Shown here piece after piece: positions 44,175 through 53,360 of a stretch of DNA of 64,000 nucleotides (the first letter of the stretch is position 1; every line of letters starts with the position of its first letter). Location: positions 868,001-932,000 of the forward strand of contig CANNCD010000001.1 of NCBI GenBank assembly GCA_947503035.1, written 5' to 3'. The DNA comes from an uncultured Halocynthiibacter sp. (GTDB taxonomy: Bacteria; Pseudomonadota; Alphaproteobacteria; Rhodobacterales; Rhodobacteraceae). The notes under the pieces were generated by a model. It saw only the letters and a list, made by a program, of their open reading frames with translations. It was not told where the DNA came from and did not search any database. Both the position numbers and the translations under genes were made by a program.

Positions 44175-44312
44175 GGGTATCCTCATAGCGTTCAGGGCCG
44201 CAGACGCGGCGAAATATAATCAGAGGCTTTCTATTGGGGGTGCTGGGGCGATGCAAGAAGAAAGCGAAAACACCGCCGAATACTCGGCTTGTTTCCTGTT
44301 GCGGACGTTGGA

Positions 44313-44513
44313 TCAACGTGGACGTCGGCCACCAGAATTTAGGCAGGCCTGCATGGTATTATATGCCGTGAAGTTCTTGGTCCGAGAGTAATATTCGGTC
44401 CCCGGCGCATGACAGATTGACGAACGGGACTTTTTCACCGGCGCGGCCTGCGCGAGTGTGGGTAATGAGCACATGAGACACATGGCGACGGCGATAGATA
44501 AAATGGGACGCAT
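44313..44513 (-). CDS. Small secreted protein with C-terminal CLxSGGRxP motif
   Basis: 66 residues from ATG 44513. A signal peptide covers residues 1-23 (MRPILSIAVAMCLMCSLPTL). The mature 43 residues read SICHAPGTEYYSRTKNF and NTMQACLNSGGRRPR, a short cysteine-paired module that I have seen in many exported proteins and at the C-terminus of larger nucleases, though I cannot name the family. It lies behind an exact CtrA-type site. Function unknown; the cysteines may form a disulfide. Confidence 0.7.
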   Translation of the reverse strand: MRPILSIAVAMCLMCSLPTLAQAAPVKKSRSSICHAPGTEYYSRTKNFTAYNTMQACLNSGGRRPR

Positions 44514-44570
44514 AATAAGGGCTTTTCAAAAACGTTAAATGGAACGGCGGCGAATGGCGTGCCGTATGCG

Positions 44571-44586
44571 TTAAGATATAGTTAAC
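44571..44586 (-). promoter_or_regulatory. Candidate CtrA-binding site
   Basis: TTAA-GATATAG-TTAAC, an exact match to TTAA-N7-TTAAC, 58 bases before the start of the small secreted-protein gene. Confidence 0.55.
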
Positions 44587-44645
44587 GAATACAGCAGTTC
44601 AACCAACATTCTCCGACGCTCCATCGACCAGTCTATGGCTGCCGC

Positions 44646-44939
44646 CTATTTGCGTTTGGGTTTGCCGGCGCCGCGGGTGATCATCACGTATTTGCGGTGG
44701 CCCTTTTGAACGGGTTTCTCGCCCGACAGGTTCACAGCCCGTTCAAGAATCTGATCCTGAAGCAATTCGAACAGCTCGATCAATTCATAGCTGTCATATT
44801 GGCCACGCTTGCCGAAATCATCGTACAACGTGTCATGGGTGATCATAAAATGGATTTTCTGACCCTCGATCTCGGCCTCAAAGCCCACATTCGATGTCGC
44901 TCCCTCGGACCATGGCCCGTCTGTCAGTGTGGTTGCCAT
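44646..44939 (-). CDS. Hypothetical protein
   Basis: 97 residues from ATG 44939 (GGAG six bases upstream); ATG 44954 is possible but has its purine-rich stretch touching the start. The sequence has FEAEIEGQKIHFMITHDTLY in the first half and LIELFELLQDQILERAV, suggesting a beta sheet then a helix, with a basic C-terminus (RGAGKPKRK). In outline it resembles short DUF1488-like proteins, but I would not assign it. Transcribed alone. Confidence 0.65.
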   Translation of the reverse strand: MATTLTDGPWSEGATSNVGFEAEIEGQKIHFMITHDTLYDDFGKRGQYDSYELIELFELLQDQILERAVNLSGEKPVQKGHRKYVMITRGAGKPKRK

Positions 44940-45005
44940 GTTGTGCTCCGTCATCCTTTGGCCAATCCCCCAACCCATAGGCGGATTAGTGTGGAAACAC
45001 CATCC

Positions 45006-45455
45006 CTATGCCGCGCGCCGCCGTGGATCTAACCGTTCCCAGACATGTTCTGTCATGATATTTGCGATGCAATAGATGATCGGAAACAACAAGAATTCCC
45101 ACGCCCCGGGGTCAGCATCCTCATCAACCAAATCGCCAGAAACAACAACGCCGGCATATATCAGCAGTCCGAACCAAATCATGATACGGCCATTAATTCG
45201 CTCCTTTAGCGCTCCATTGGTCCAAAGCAAGGTGTTCACGATCGCGATAACAAAAAAATAGACAAGGTAGAACAGCACAGGCATGAACGCGACAACATAT
45301 ATACGCTGGAAAAACCCGCTCGCCTCATCCTCGGGGACGCTCAGCAGCATCGACCCTCCGATCCCGAACAACGTGTAAAGCGTCGCCCAGATCAAGCTGA
45401 TGAAAACCGCATCTGCCGTGAGACAGATAAAAATTCGTTTTAATCCGCGTAGCAC
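45006..45455 (-). CDS. Hypothetical four-pass membrane protein
   Basis: 149 residues from GTG 45455. This start is fixed by AGGAG seven bases upstream; the open frame to 45578 has no ribosome site. Four hydrophobic segments (about 10-35, 53-79, 93-112, 122-138), including LIWATLYTLFGIGGSMLL and FMPVLFYLVYFFVIAIVNTL. C-terminus is basic (ERLDPRRRAA). No family recognised. It lies downstream of the tRNA-Leu pair. Confidence 0.6.
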   Translation of the reverse strand: MLRGLKRIFICLTADAVFISLIWATLYTLFGIGGSMLLSVPEDEASGFFQRIYVVAFMPVLFYLVYFFVIAIVNTLLWTNGALKERINGRIMIWFGLLIYAGVVVSGDLVDEDADPGAWEFLLFPIIYCIANIMTEHVWERLDPRRRAA

Positions 45456-45593
45456 AACATGTCTCCTGTGCTGATTTCGACAAAATAGTCGGACCCGGTG
45501 ATGCCTGCCCATGGCAACCCCAATCCATCCGATAGGACCACAGGAAAGACAACGAAACAACACCGCGCGCCGCGGCATAGTGACGTATCAATT

Positions 45594-45722
45594 TTCAATG
45601 AAATCAAAGTGGTGCGGGTGAAGGGACTCGAACCCCCACGCCTCGCGGCGCCAGAACCTAAATCTGGTGCGTCTACCAATTCCGCCACACCCGCACTTAA
45701 CCACAAGCGGTAAACCTTGCTT
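45594..45722 (-). repeat. Tandem tRNA-Leu repeat unit, copy 1
   Basis: 129 bases matching 45832-45960 perfectly, offset 238. It includes the tRNA plus 16 bases after and 28 bases before it. Confidence 0.9.
45610..45694 (-). tRNA. tRNA-Leu(UAG), copy 1
   Basis: 85 bases with encoded CCA. Acceptor stem 45688-45694 with 45614-45620; anticodon stem CCAGA/TCTGG around TTTAGGT gives anticodon TAG; long class II variable arm as expected for leucine. Identical to copy 2. Confidence 0.95.
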
Positions 45723-45831
45723 GGGGTGCTTGTATCCGCAGATTTCAGAAACCACCAGAGCAAAAATGCATGGATGTGAAAAAGATATGACAAGGTCACA
45801 GGCGATGCCCATGTGACGTGATATTCGATTG

Positions 45832-45960
45832 TTCAATGAAATCAAAGTGGTGCGGGTGAAGGGACTCGAACCCCCACGCCTCGCGGCGCCAGAACCTAAA
45901 TCTGGTGCGTCTACCAATTCCGCCACACCCGCACTTAACCACAAGCGGTAAACCTTGCTT
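45832..45960 (-). repeat. Tandem tRNA-Leu repeat unit, copy 2
   Basis: Second copy of the 129-base unit. Beyond it both copies share CCAGAGCAAAAATGCA at about 45756 and 45994, showing that a larger segment was duplicated and the spacer then diverged. Confidence 0.9.
45848..45932 (-). tRNA. tRNA-Leu(UAG), copy 2
   Basis: Same 85-base sequence as copy 1, upstream of it on the minus strand. Both are probably cotranscribed or have copied promoters, as similarity continues in a diverged form past the perfect repeat. Confidence 0.95.
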
Positions 45961-46083
45961 GAGGAGGCTTCTAACGACTGATTTCGCGGACCGCCAGAGC
46001 AAAAATGCAAAAATGGTGAAAAAATTTGTCGCCCGATCAAGGGGGTTAACGTATAGTAAAAGAAAACAAGGCATATTCGAGCA

Positions 46084-46596
46084 ATGCAGCCCATAGAACC
46101 TAAAAAGGTCGGGCGTTCACGCGGGACAGGCACCGCATCTGACGCCCCGACTCCGTCGGCACGCATATCCCGCACTGGGATTCCTGCGGGCACCACCGTC
46201 CTTACGCTGGACGGGATGATTCCTGTTGAACATCTGATGGATGGGGATCGTGTGATCACCCGCGACGTCGGCGCCGCCACATTGGCCAAGATCGCCTGCA
46301 CCCACCACGCCCGCATGATGTATCGTATGGAACGGGACGACGGCCCTGCCCTGTTCATCCCCGAAGGTCAGCGCGTTTTGATCCGCGATTGGCGCGCACC
46401 GGCGATGTTCGGCCACGCCGAGGCGCTTGTACCGGTTGAGAAACTTGTCGATGGGGAATTGGTGCGTCGGGTTGGTCTTCAGAAACAGACGCTTTATCAA
46501 CTCGGCTTTAACCATCCGCATATTATATACGCCGGTGGTGTTGAAATCGCGGCCTCTGTGATACGTCAAAGAAAGCGCAAAATCGCCGCGGCGTAA
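46084..46596 (+). CDS. Degenerate Hint_2-domain protein
   Basis: 170 residues. From about residue 33 the protein follows the Hint_2 pattern: GIPAGTTVLTLDGMIPVEHL (where active members start with Cys), IPEGQRVLIRDWRAPAMFG (where active members have QHR), AEALVPVEKLVDGELVRRV and LYQLGFNHPHIIYAGGVEI. Both the nucleophilic Cys (replaced by Gly-Ile) and the block-B His (QR for HR) are lost, so self-cleavage is unlikely. The N-terminal 32 residues are basic and Ser/Thr-rich. Unlike the Hint protein at 32199 it has no other domain. Confidence 0.75.
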   Translation: MQPIEPKKVGRSRGTGTASDAPTPSARISRTGIPAGTTVLTLDGMIPVEHLMDGDRVITRDVGAATLAKIACTHHARMMYRMERDDGPALFIPEGQRVLIRDWRAPAMFGHAEALVPVEKLVDGELVRRVGLQKQTLYQLGFNHPHIIYAGGVEIAASVIRQRKRKIAAA

Positions 46597-47194
<598 letters not shown>

Positions 47195-47200
47195 TTGACT

Positions 47201-47228
47201 GCGCTCCCTCTCATGGGGGCGCTTTTCT
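47201..47228 (+). terminator. Intercistronic terminator/attenuator between glnB and glnA
   Basis: GCGCTCCC (47201-47208) pairs with GGGGGCGC (47215-47222, one T-G pair), loop of six, followed by TTTTCTTT. It would let glnB and glnA levels differ. Confidence 0.75.
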
Positions 47229-47278
47229 TTATCGGCCTTCGGGTCATGCTAACACTCTGAAAATACAAGGGACGAGAC

Positions 47279-48685
47279 ATGAGCACTGAATCACTTCTCA
47301 AATTGATGAAAGACGAAAACGCCGAGTACCTCGACGTTCGTTTTACTGACCCACGCGGTAAACTACAGCACGTGACTGTAATCGTTGACGAAGTTGACGA
47401 AGACTTCATCGATGGCGGCTTTATGTTTGACGGTTCTTCCATCGCTGGTTGGAAATCCATCGACGATTCCGACATGAAATTGATCTTCGACACTGACTCT
47501 GCATATGTTGACCCGTTCTACGCGGAAAAAACTGTTGCTGTGCACTGTTCCATCGTTGAGCCAGACACAGGCGTTGCGTACACACGTGACCCACGCGGTA
47601 CAGCCGAAAAAGCCGAAGCATACCTTATCTCTTCCGGTATCGGTGACACATCTTTCTTCGGTCCAGAAGCTGAGTTCTTCTTGTTCGATAACGTTAAGTT
47701 CGCGAACACAATGAACAAAGTGTCCTTCGAAGTTGACGCACAAGACGCGGCTTGGAACACAGACACCGATTACGAAATGGGCAACATGGGCCACCGCCCA
47801 GGCGTCAAAGGCGGTTACTTCCCAGTAAACCCAATCGACGATGCACAAGACATCCGTTCCGAAATGCTTTCCACTATGAAGCGTATCGGCATGAAAGTTG
47901 ACAAGCACCACCACGAGGTTGCGTCCTGTCAGCACGAGCTTGGTCTCGTATTCGGCTCACTTACAAAGCAAGCTGACGAAATCCAGAAGTACAAATACAT
48001 CGTACACAACGTTGCGCACGCTTACGGCAAATCCGCAACATTCATGCCAAAGCCAATCGCAGGCGACAACGGCACAGGCATGCACGTGAACATGTCCATC
48101 TGGAAAGACGGCAAACCTTTGTTCGCTGGCGACAAATACGCGGATCTCTCCCAAGAAGCTCTGTACTTCATCGGTGGTATCCTCAAGCACGCAAAAGCAC
48201 TGAACGCTTTCACAAACCCATCCACAAACTCTTACAAGCGTTTGATCCCAGGTTTCGAAGCTCCAGTTCTTCGCGCGTACTCTGCGTCTAACCGTTCCGG
48301 TTGTGTACGTATTCCGTTTGCAGAATCCCCCAAAGCGAAGCGCGTTGAAGCACGTTTCCCTGATCCCTCTGCAAACCCATACCTATGTTTCGCAGCCCTT
48401 CTTATGGCTGGTATCGACGGTATCAAGAACAAGATCGACCCAGGCGAAGCATCCGACAAGGATCTATACGACCTACCAGCAGAAGAGTTGGCAGAAATCC
48501 CAACTGTTTGTGGTTCCCTTCGTGAAGCTCTTGACGAGCTTTCCAAAGACATGGACTTCCTTACTGCTGGCGACGTGTTCACCGAAGACCAGATCCAAGG
48601 TTATGTTGACCTTAAGATGGAAGAAGTTGAGCAGTACGAGCACACACCTCACCCAGTTGAGTACGGTCTATACTACTCTTGCTAA
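47279..48685 (+). CDS. glnA: Glutamine synthetase, type I
   Basis: 468 residues from ATG 47279 (AAGGGACGAG upstream). Visible: FMFDGSSIAGWKSIDDSDM, GPEAEFFLFD (metal ligands), VNPIDDAQDIRSEML, the ATP-binding KPIAGDNGTGMHVNMSIW, NPSTNSYKRLIPGFEAP and the adenylylation region KDLYDLPAEELAEIP with its Tyr. It makes glutamine from glutamate, ammonia and ATP, as a dodecamer, and is controlled by PII through GlnE. Codon usage is of the highly expressed type. Confidence 0.98.
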   Translation: MSTESLLKLMKDENAEYLDVRFTDPRGKLQHVTVIVDEVDEDFIDGGFMFDGSSIAGWKSIDDSDMKLIFDTDSAYVDPFYAEKTVAVHCSIVEPDTGVAYTRDPRGTAEKAEAYLISSGIGDTSFFGPEAEFFLFDNVKFANTMNKVSFEVDAQDAAWNTDTDYEMGNMGHRPGVKGGYFPVNPIDDAQDIRSEMLSTMKRIGMKVDKHHHEVASCQHELGLVFGSLTKQADEIQKYKYIVHNVAHAYGKSATFMPKPIAGDNGTGMHVNMSIWKDGKPLFAGDKYADLSQEALYFIGGILKHAKALNAFTNPSTNSYKRLIPGFEAPVLRAYSASNRSGCVRIPFAESPKAKRVEARFPDPSANPYLCFAALLMAGIDGIKNKIDPGEASDKDLYDLPAEELAEIPTVCGSLREALDELSKDMDFLTAGDVFTEDQIQGYVDLKMEEVEQYEHTPHPVEYGLYYSC

Positions 48686-48709
48686 TCCGTTAGTAGACAG
48701 TGATATACG

Positions 48710-48737
48710 AAAGGGCGCCCATCGTGGCGCCCTTTTG
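48710..48737 (+). terminator. Rho-independent terminator after glnA
   Basis: Perfect 10-bp stem 48710-48719 with 48726-48735, loop CATCGT, ending in TTTT. Confidence 0.85.
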
Positions 48738-48773
48738 CGTTTGTGTGATCTGGTAAAGATGTGGCCTGTGGGG

Positions 48774-49136
48774 CTATTGATCCTTACCGATCCGGCCCAG
48801 ATGGGTGACGTGGAACCCTTCGACGGATTTAAGGCCATAGCCCATCATCCGGTCAAACCCTGTATGAGCAAACAAAAGAACCCCGATACCCGTAACCATC
48901 GGCAGGTCGAACCAGTACCCAAGCGCCGCGACACCCACCCCGAGGGCGTAAACGTGCACTGTGTTATAGAGCGCCGCACCGACGCGGTTCCCAAGCGCAT
49001 ATCCCGCAAAGCTCAGGTCCGGTGCGAAAAACACCAAAAGCGCCAGCCACCACGAAATTCCTATGTCGAGCGGGATAAAGACTGCGAGGGCGATGAGAAA
49101 TACCAGCGCCCCTTCGATTTTCTGCCAAGTGATCAT
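48774..49136 (-). CDS. DUF4260 membrane protein
   Basis: 120 residues from ATG 49136. Hydrophobic segments about 9-25, 29-43, 62-78 and 82-92. DUF4260 hallmarks: LALLVFFAPDLSFAGYALGN, VGAALYNTVHVYAL and the C-terminal HTGFDRMMGYGLKSVEGFHV with THLGRIG. Found widely as a single gene; role unknown. Divergent from mtfA and convergent with glnA. Confidence 0.88.
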   Translation of the reverse strand: MITWQKIEGALVFLIALAVFIPLDIGISWWLALLVFFAPDLSFAGYALGNRVGAALYNTVHVYALGVGVAALGYWFDLPMVTGIGVLLFAHTGFDRMMGYGLKSVEGFHVTHLGRIGKDQ

Positions 49137-49257
49137 GTTCTGCCTCGCTGTGTAATATATAGGTGTAATTTATGCGCCCGCCGCGCCAACACAAGGTGCC
49201 GCGTCGCAATAATTTCTGGCGCTTTCCATTCACGGTTTCGCGCTATACCAATGACCT

Positions 49258-50073
49258 ATGTTCATTATTGTCGCCTGTCTCTCCCTCGCCATTTTCTTTG
49301 TTCTTTACCGCGTCATTTCACGCGCTCGCACCCGCAAGCGCCTGTTGGCGATGCCCCTGACCGACCATCAGATCAGGATCATTGTGGACGAGGTCCCGAT
49401 GATCAAACGCCTCCCAGAGGCGCTCCGAGCGCCGCTTGAGGGCAAGATCAACCTGTTCCTGCACCAAGTGACCTTTCACGGCTGTGCCGGACAAGAGATC
49501 ACCGAAGAGATGCGCCTGTCCATTGCCGCGCAGGCCTGTGTTTTGATTGTGAACATCGACGACTGGTACAAAACCCTGCGCACCATTCTGGTCTATCCGT
49601 CTGGATTCAAATCCAAACGCGTGACCAGCCATGGGGATATCAGAACCGAACACGGCATCACCCTTGGCGAAAGCTGGCTTCATGGTCCTGTGGTTCTGTC
49701 TTGGGCCGCGACACGGCACGGCGCAAAGCGTCCCAACGATGGGCTAAACGTGGTTCTGCACGAATTCGCACACCAACTCGATGCGCTATCTGGCGAAACG
49801 AATGCCCTGCCGCCCCTGCGCAAAGGCCAAAGTTTCGCGAAATGGCGCGATACCTTCATCTCGACCTACAAACGTCACCGCCGCAAGGTGAGCCTGAAGC
49901 GCAAGACGTTTCTACGGCCTTACGGGGCGACCAACCTCCAAGAGCTCTTTGCCGTCTCAATCGAGGCCTTCTTTGAAAAGCCTCATGAATTGGCCAAGGC
50001 GGAGCCCAAGATCTATGAGCAGCTCTCGACCCTGTTGCGACTCGATCCGCGGACATGGCCGACCGACACATGA
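49258..50073 (+). CDS. mtfA: Zinc-dependent peptidase of the MtfA (M90) family
   Basis: 271 residues. An N-terminal hydrophobic segment (IIVACLSLAIFFVLYRVI, about 3-20) is present, so it may be membrane-anchored, unlike the soluble E. coli MtfA. The zinc motif HEFAHQLDALSGETN (HExxH) lies near residue 165, followed by the Glu-containing NLQELFAVSIEAFFEKP. In E. coli MtfA binds and inactivates the repressor Mlc, affecting glucose uptake; whether that applies here is unknown. Confidence 0.92.
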   Translation: MFIIVACLSLAIFFVLYRVISRARTRKRLLAMPLTDHQIRIIVDEVPMIKRLPEALRAPLEGKINLFLHQVTFHGCAGQEITEEMRLSIAAQACVLIVNIDDWYKTLRTILVYPSGFKSKRVTSHGDIRTEHGITLGESWLHGPVVLSWAATRHGAKRPNDGLNVVLHEFAHQLDALSGETNALPPLRKGQSFAKWRDTFISTYKRHRRKVSLKRKTFLRPYGATNLQELFAVSIEAFFEKPHELAKAEPKIYEQLSTLLRLDPRTWPTDT

Positions 50074-50256
50074 CGCCCGAATTCGCGCCTGATGAATATG
50101 TACAACCCTAGGGATATTGTTAACCATTCGCTAACACATCAGGGCTGAATCGCCCTTAGTATTAAGGGTTTTCTCATACTCTTACCCCATCCCTGCCCCA
50201 ATCCCGCCCCATTGCGCCCTTAGACACAAGGAAACCCCAACACCACGGAGTCTATT

Positions 50257-51270
50257 TTGACACCTTCCCGACCACAAATTATTGACGTCACTCTTCTGAG
50301 CAGCGCATCCATTTCATCTACGTTTTCATTTCCTGAAACCGCGGCCCTTAGCCGTATGATCAATCGGGCGACAGGCGTTCTTGACCAGCGTTTCAGACTT
50401 ATCAGTGAAACCGAGACTGAAACAGTTTTCGCCAATTCCACCTTTAATATTACAGTTACCACATGCGACGGACCCGCCGATTTTGACGGGTTTAAGGACG
50501 CGCTTTCCTCAAGCTATCACCGTCTTCAGCAGGACGACTTCGCAACACCAATCGCGGGACATCGCGGATTTGTGCGGATCTCGGTGGGCTGCGGGGAAAC
50601 GCCTCTGCCCGATGTTGGGTCGTTCCTGCATGACGAATACATGGACCCCGAAACCACGGCGCAATATCTGACCCGTTTGGAGATCGCGCGCCGTGTCACA
50701 TTGGTCTTGGCCGTGAAATTCCCGTTCAACGTCATGTACTGGCACCAGTCCAATCAGCTGTTCCTCTATGACAAGGCGTTGCAGGTCTTGGCCCAAAAAG
50801 AACCGATGGCCCTGTTCACCCTGCCCGAGCCCTTTGCCAGCGGGACCAAAAAGAACGGAAAACCCACAATCGGTTTCAAACTTTTGTATTCAGAACAATT
50901 CCTTGGCCGTCCCGTGATCTTCGAAGAAGACACGCACCGGTTCTCGGAGAACGTCGCCGCCGCACAGGATTTCGTATCGCAAACCGTTTTGCTGAACGAT
51001 GTAGACACCACCGTCAAAATCTATGCGCCGCGTTGTTTTGACATTCAGAATAACGACGCATCCGACGCATGGCCCGACGGGGTGATATCACTGGCGCGCC
51101 TTGACCAAGACGCCCTGCGTTCTCAGAACACTGCGGACCAACCGCTTGTGCAACGTTTGATCGTTGCCTTCCAAAAGACCTGTACAGGCCCGATTTCCGC
51201 GCCGCTTCTGTATCGCATGACCGGCCTTACGATTGATCCAGAGCGCGGCCCGATGCGCGTGCTCGACTAA
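50257..51270 (+). CDS. Hypothetical protein
   Basis: 337 residues from TTG 50257, with ACGGAG six bases upstream; no ATG start is better placed. No signal or membrane segment. The sequence contains FPFNVMYWHQSNQLFLYDKA and GFVRISVGCGETPLPDVGSF, with no motif I recognise; the general layout is a mixed alpha/beta protein. A near-CtrA element (TTAA-N7-CTAAC, 50120-50135) lies 120 bases upstream. It is followed by a strong terminator and is a single-gene unit. Confidence 0.65.
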   Translation: MTPSRPQIIDVTLLSSASISSTFSFPETAALSRMINRATGVLDQRFRLISETETETVFANSTFNITVTTCDGPADFDGFKDALSSSYHRLQQDDFATPIAGHRGFVRISVGCGETPLPDVGSFLHDEYMDPETTAQYLTRLEIARRVTLVLAVKFPFNVMYWHQSNQLFLYDKALQVLAQKEPMALFTLPEPFASGTKKNGKPTIGFKLLYSEQFLGRPVIFEEDTHRFSENVAAAQDFVSQTVLLNDVDTTVKIYAPRCFDIQNNDASDAWPDGVISLARLDQDALRSQNTADQPLVQRLIVAFQKTCTGPISAPLLYRMTGLTIDPERGPMRVLD

Positions 51271-51298
51271 CACACCCAATTCGTTTTCTGCCCCAACT

Positions 51299-51328
51299 GG
51301 CCCGCCTCTGCGCGGGCCGTTTTTTTTG
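51299..51328 (+). terminator. Rho-independent terminator
   Basis: Perfect 7-bp stem 51299-51305 with 51312-51318, followed by G and nine T residues. Confidence 0.88.
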
Positions 51329-51442
51329 CACAACTCGTCACTGGTTCGTGATCTGTGGGCCTGTGGGATTGCAAACAGGGTCGCCCCCCGCCACCTTATG
51401 ATCAACACAGAAACAGATTCGCGACGCCCAAGGATACATCCC

Positions 51443-52681
51443 GTGCAGCCTCAGAAATTCACATTTACCGGTCACGCCGGCGATCAACTTGCCGCGCGAC
51501 TGGACATGCCGGACGGGCCCCATTTGGCGACGGCGATCTTTGCGCATTGTTTTACCTGTGGCAAAGACATCTTTGCCGCGCGCCGCATTTCCGCCCGTCT
51601 TGCGGCGATGGGGATTGCAGTTTTGCGGTTTGATTTCACCGGCCTTGGGCATTCTGAGGGCGAATTCGAAAACACCAATTTTGTCTCCAATGCACAAGAC
51701 CTGTTGGCCGCGGCCCGTCATTTGACGGACCAAGGCATGGCGCCGGATTTGATCATCGGTCACAGCCTCGGCGGCACCGCTGTTTTGCGCGCGGCCCATG
51801 ATATTCCCAGCCTGCGCGCGGTTGTGACGCTTGGCTCGCCCGCTGCCCCGTCGCATGTGGCCCATCTGTTTGACGACCACCTTGATACAATCGCCGAACA
51901 CGGTCAGGCCGATGTCCCCCTTGGGGGACGTCCGGTGACCATCGGTCAGGGTTTCGTTGATGACATCCGCGCGCAGTCGGTGCTTGACCGTCTGTCCGAT
52001 CTGAAACCGGCGCTTTTGGTGATGCATGGTCCGAATGATCGCACCGTCGGGATCAAGAACGCCACCGAGATTTTCATGGCCGCGACCCACCCGAAATCCT
52101 TTGTGACATTGGATGACGCCGACCACCTGATCACCGATCTCAAGGACGCGGAATATGCGGCCGACGTGATTGCCGCATGGGTTGGCCGTTATGTCGATCT
52201 GCGCCCACCTGCGCCGCCCATCGGTGCGCCCGAGGGCGTGTTGCGTGTCTCCGAGGCCGACCCAGATGGGTTCCTTCAGGACATCCAATCCGGCCCGCAT
52301 TTGCACACGGTTGCCGATGAGCCGCTTGCCTATGGCGGCACCAACAAGGGCATGTCGCCCTATGGGTTCTTGGGCGCGGGTCTTGGGGCCTGTACGTCGA
52401 TGACCATCCGCATGTACGCACGGCGCAAGGGCTGGCCTTTGGACCACGTATCCGTCGATGTGACCCATAATAAGATGCACGCGCAAGATGCTGGTTCTAT
52501 TGGCACAATGCGGATTGACACGTTTCACCGAGAGATCGCGTTGACCGGTGATTTGACCGATGAACAACGCGCACGCCTGTTGGAAATCGCCGACAAATGC
52601 CCCGTCCACAAAACCCTTGAGGCCGGCGCATCCGTCACCACAACCCTGCGCACGCCCGACGCGGATTGCGGTTGTGAATAG
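51443..52681 (+). CDS. Bifunctional alpha/beta-hydrolase and OsmC family protein
   Basis: 412 residues from GTG 51443, chosen because AAGGA lies eight bases upstream; an ATG at 51398 has none. Residues 1-255 are an alpha/beta-hydrolase: [15 protein letters not shown] (Ser), [10 protein letters not shown] (Asp), DDADHLITD (His), all present. Residues about 270-412 are an OsmC-like peroxidase domain with the redox cysteines in [20 protein letters not shown] and [12 protein letters not shown]. The same fusion is known in other bacteria and is thought to defend against organic hydroperoxides or modified lipids; the joint reaction is inferred. Confidence 0.93.
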   Translation: MQPQKFTFTGHAGDQLAARLDMPDGPHLATAIFAHCFTCGKDIFAARRISARLAAMGIAVLRFDFTGLGHSEGEFENTNFVSNAQDLLAAARHLTDQGMAPDLIIGHSLGGTAVLRAAHDIPSLRAVVTLGSPAAPSHVAHLFDDHLDTIAEHGQADVPLGGRPVTIGQGFVDDIRAQSVLDRLSDLKPALLVMHGPNDRTVGIKNATEIFMAATHPKSFVTLDDADHLITDLKDAEYAADVIAAWVGRYVDLRPPAPPIGAPEGVLRVSEADPDGFLQDIQSGPHLHTVADEPLAYGGTNKGMSPYGFLGAGLGACTSMTIRMYARRKGWPLDHVSVDVTHNKMHAQDAGSIGTMRIDTFHREIALTGDLTDEQRARLLEIADKCPVHKTLEAGASVTTTLRTPDADCGCE

Positions 52682-52689
52682 TTGACACA

Positions 52690-52715
52690 GGGCAAATCCG
52701 ACCTAAGGTTTGCCC
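52690..52715 (+). promoter_or_regulatory. Inverted repeat enclosing the ribosome site of the next gene
   Basis: GGGCAAA and TTTGCCC form a perfect 7-bp dyad ending one base before the ATG at 52716. The loop of 12 bases contains TAAGG, the likely ribosome site. TTGACA at 52682-52687 overlaps its edge. Confidence 0.5.
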
Positions 52716-53279
52716 ATGACATTTACGATTATTACCGGCGCACAGGCCGTGGGAAAAATGACCGTCGGACAAGAGCTCGAACGCCTGTCGGGTCACAAGC
52801 TGTTTCACAATCACATGACCATCGATATGGTCCTGCCGTTCTTTAAATACGGTAAACCCAAGGGGCGCGCCTTGGTCAACACGCTGCGCAATGCGTTCTT
52901 TGACGCCTTTGCCGAGGACGCCGACGGGGGGTATATCTTCACCTTTGTCTGGGCCTTTAGCGAACCGGAGGAGGCCGAATATATAAATGGGATCGCCGAT
53001 AAATTTGCGGCCAAGGGGCATGATGTTCATTGGGTCGAATTAATCGCGGACCAAGACGAACGTCTGCGCCGCAATCGCACCGACAACCGTCTGGCTCATA
53101 AACCGTCGAAACGGGATATCGATTGGTCCGAACGGGACATCATCAACACGGGCGAAAAATACCGTCTGGTGTCCAACCCCGGCGAAATCACCGCCCCGTC
53201 CTATCTTCGGCTTGAGACCACCGATATGCCCGCGGATCAGGCGGCCGCGCGGATTTGGGACCATATTCGCGGCGGATAA
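52716..53279 (+). CDS. P-loop kinase-like protein (shikimate-kinase-like ATPase)
   Basis: 187 residues from ATG 52716 (TAAGG seven bases upstream). Walker A is IITGAQAVGKMTVGQEL; the rest (HKLFHNHMTIDMVLPFF, then a helical lid with IADQDERLRRNRTDNRLAHK) resembles AAA_17/AAA_33 small kinases. Such proteins phosphorylate small molecules or nucleotides; substrate unknown. Walker B is probably in YIFTFVWAF. Follows the OsmC fusion by 34 bases, but a dyad at its start suggests its own control. Confidence 0.82.
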   Translation: MTFTIITGAQAVGKMTVGQELERLSGHKLFHNHMTIDMVLPFFKYGKPKGRALVNTLRNAFFDAFAEDADGGYIFTFVWAFSEPEEAEYINGIADKFAAKGHDVHWVELIADQDERLRRNRTDNRLAHKPSKRDIDWSERDIINTGEKYRLVSNPGEITAPSYLRLETTDMPADQAAARIWDHIRGG

Positions 53280-53329
53280 CGCGCCAATCCCCCACGGGGT
53301 TCTTGGCAATTGGGTCTGATCCCCCTATG

Positions 53330-53346
53330 AGGTGTTATAACATCAC
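53330..53346 (+). promoter_or_regulatory. Imperfect dyad upstream of the XRE-type regulator
   Basis: GGTG-TTATAACAT-CACC, 14 bases before the ATG. A candidate autoregulatory operator. Confidence 0.4.
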
Positions 53347-53360
53347 CAGAGGATAACCCC

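Noticed and set aside
45594-45960. CRISPR-like repeat
   Set aside because: Only two long units, fully explained by duplicated tRNA genes; no short repeat-spacer array is present anywhere in the window.
45588-46358. 256-codon minus-strand frame across both tRNA-Leu genes
   Set aside because: It is an open frame created by the tandem repeat; the same peptide appears twice because the tRNA unit is duplicated.
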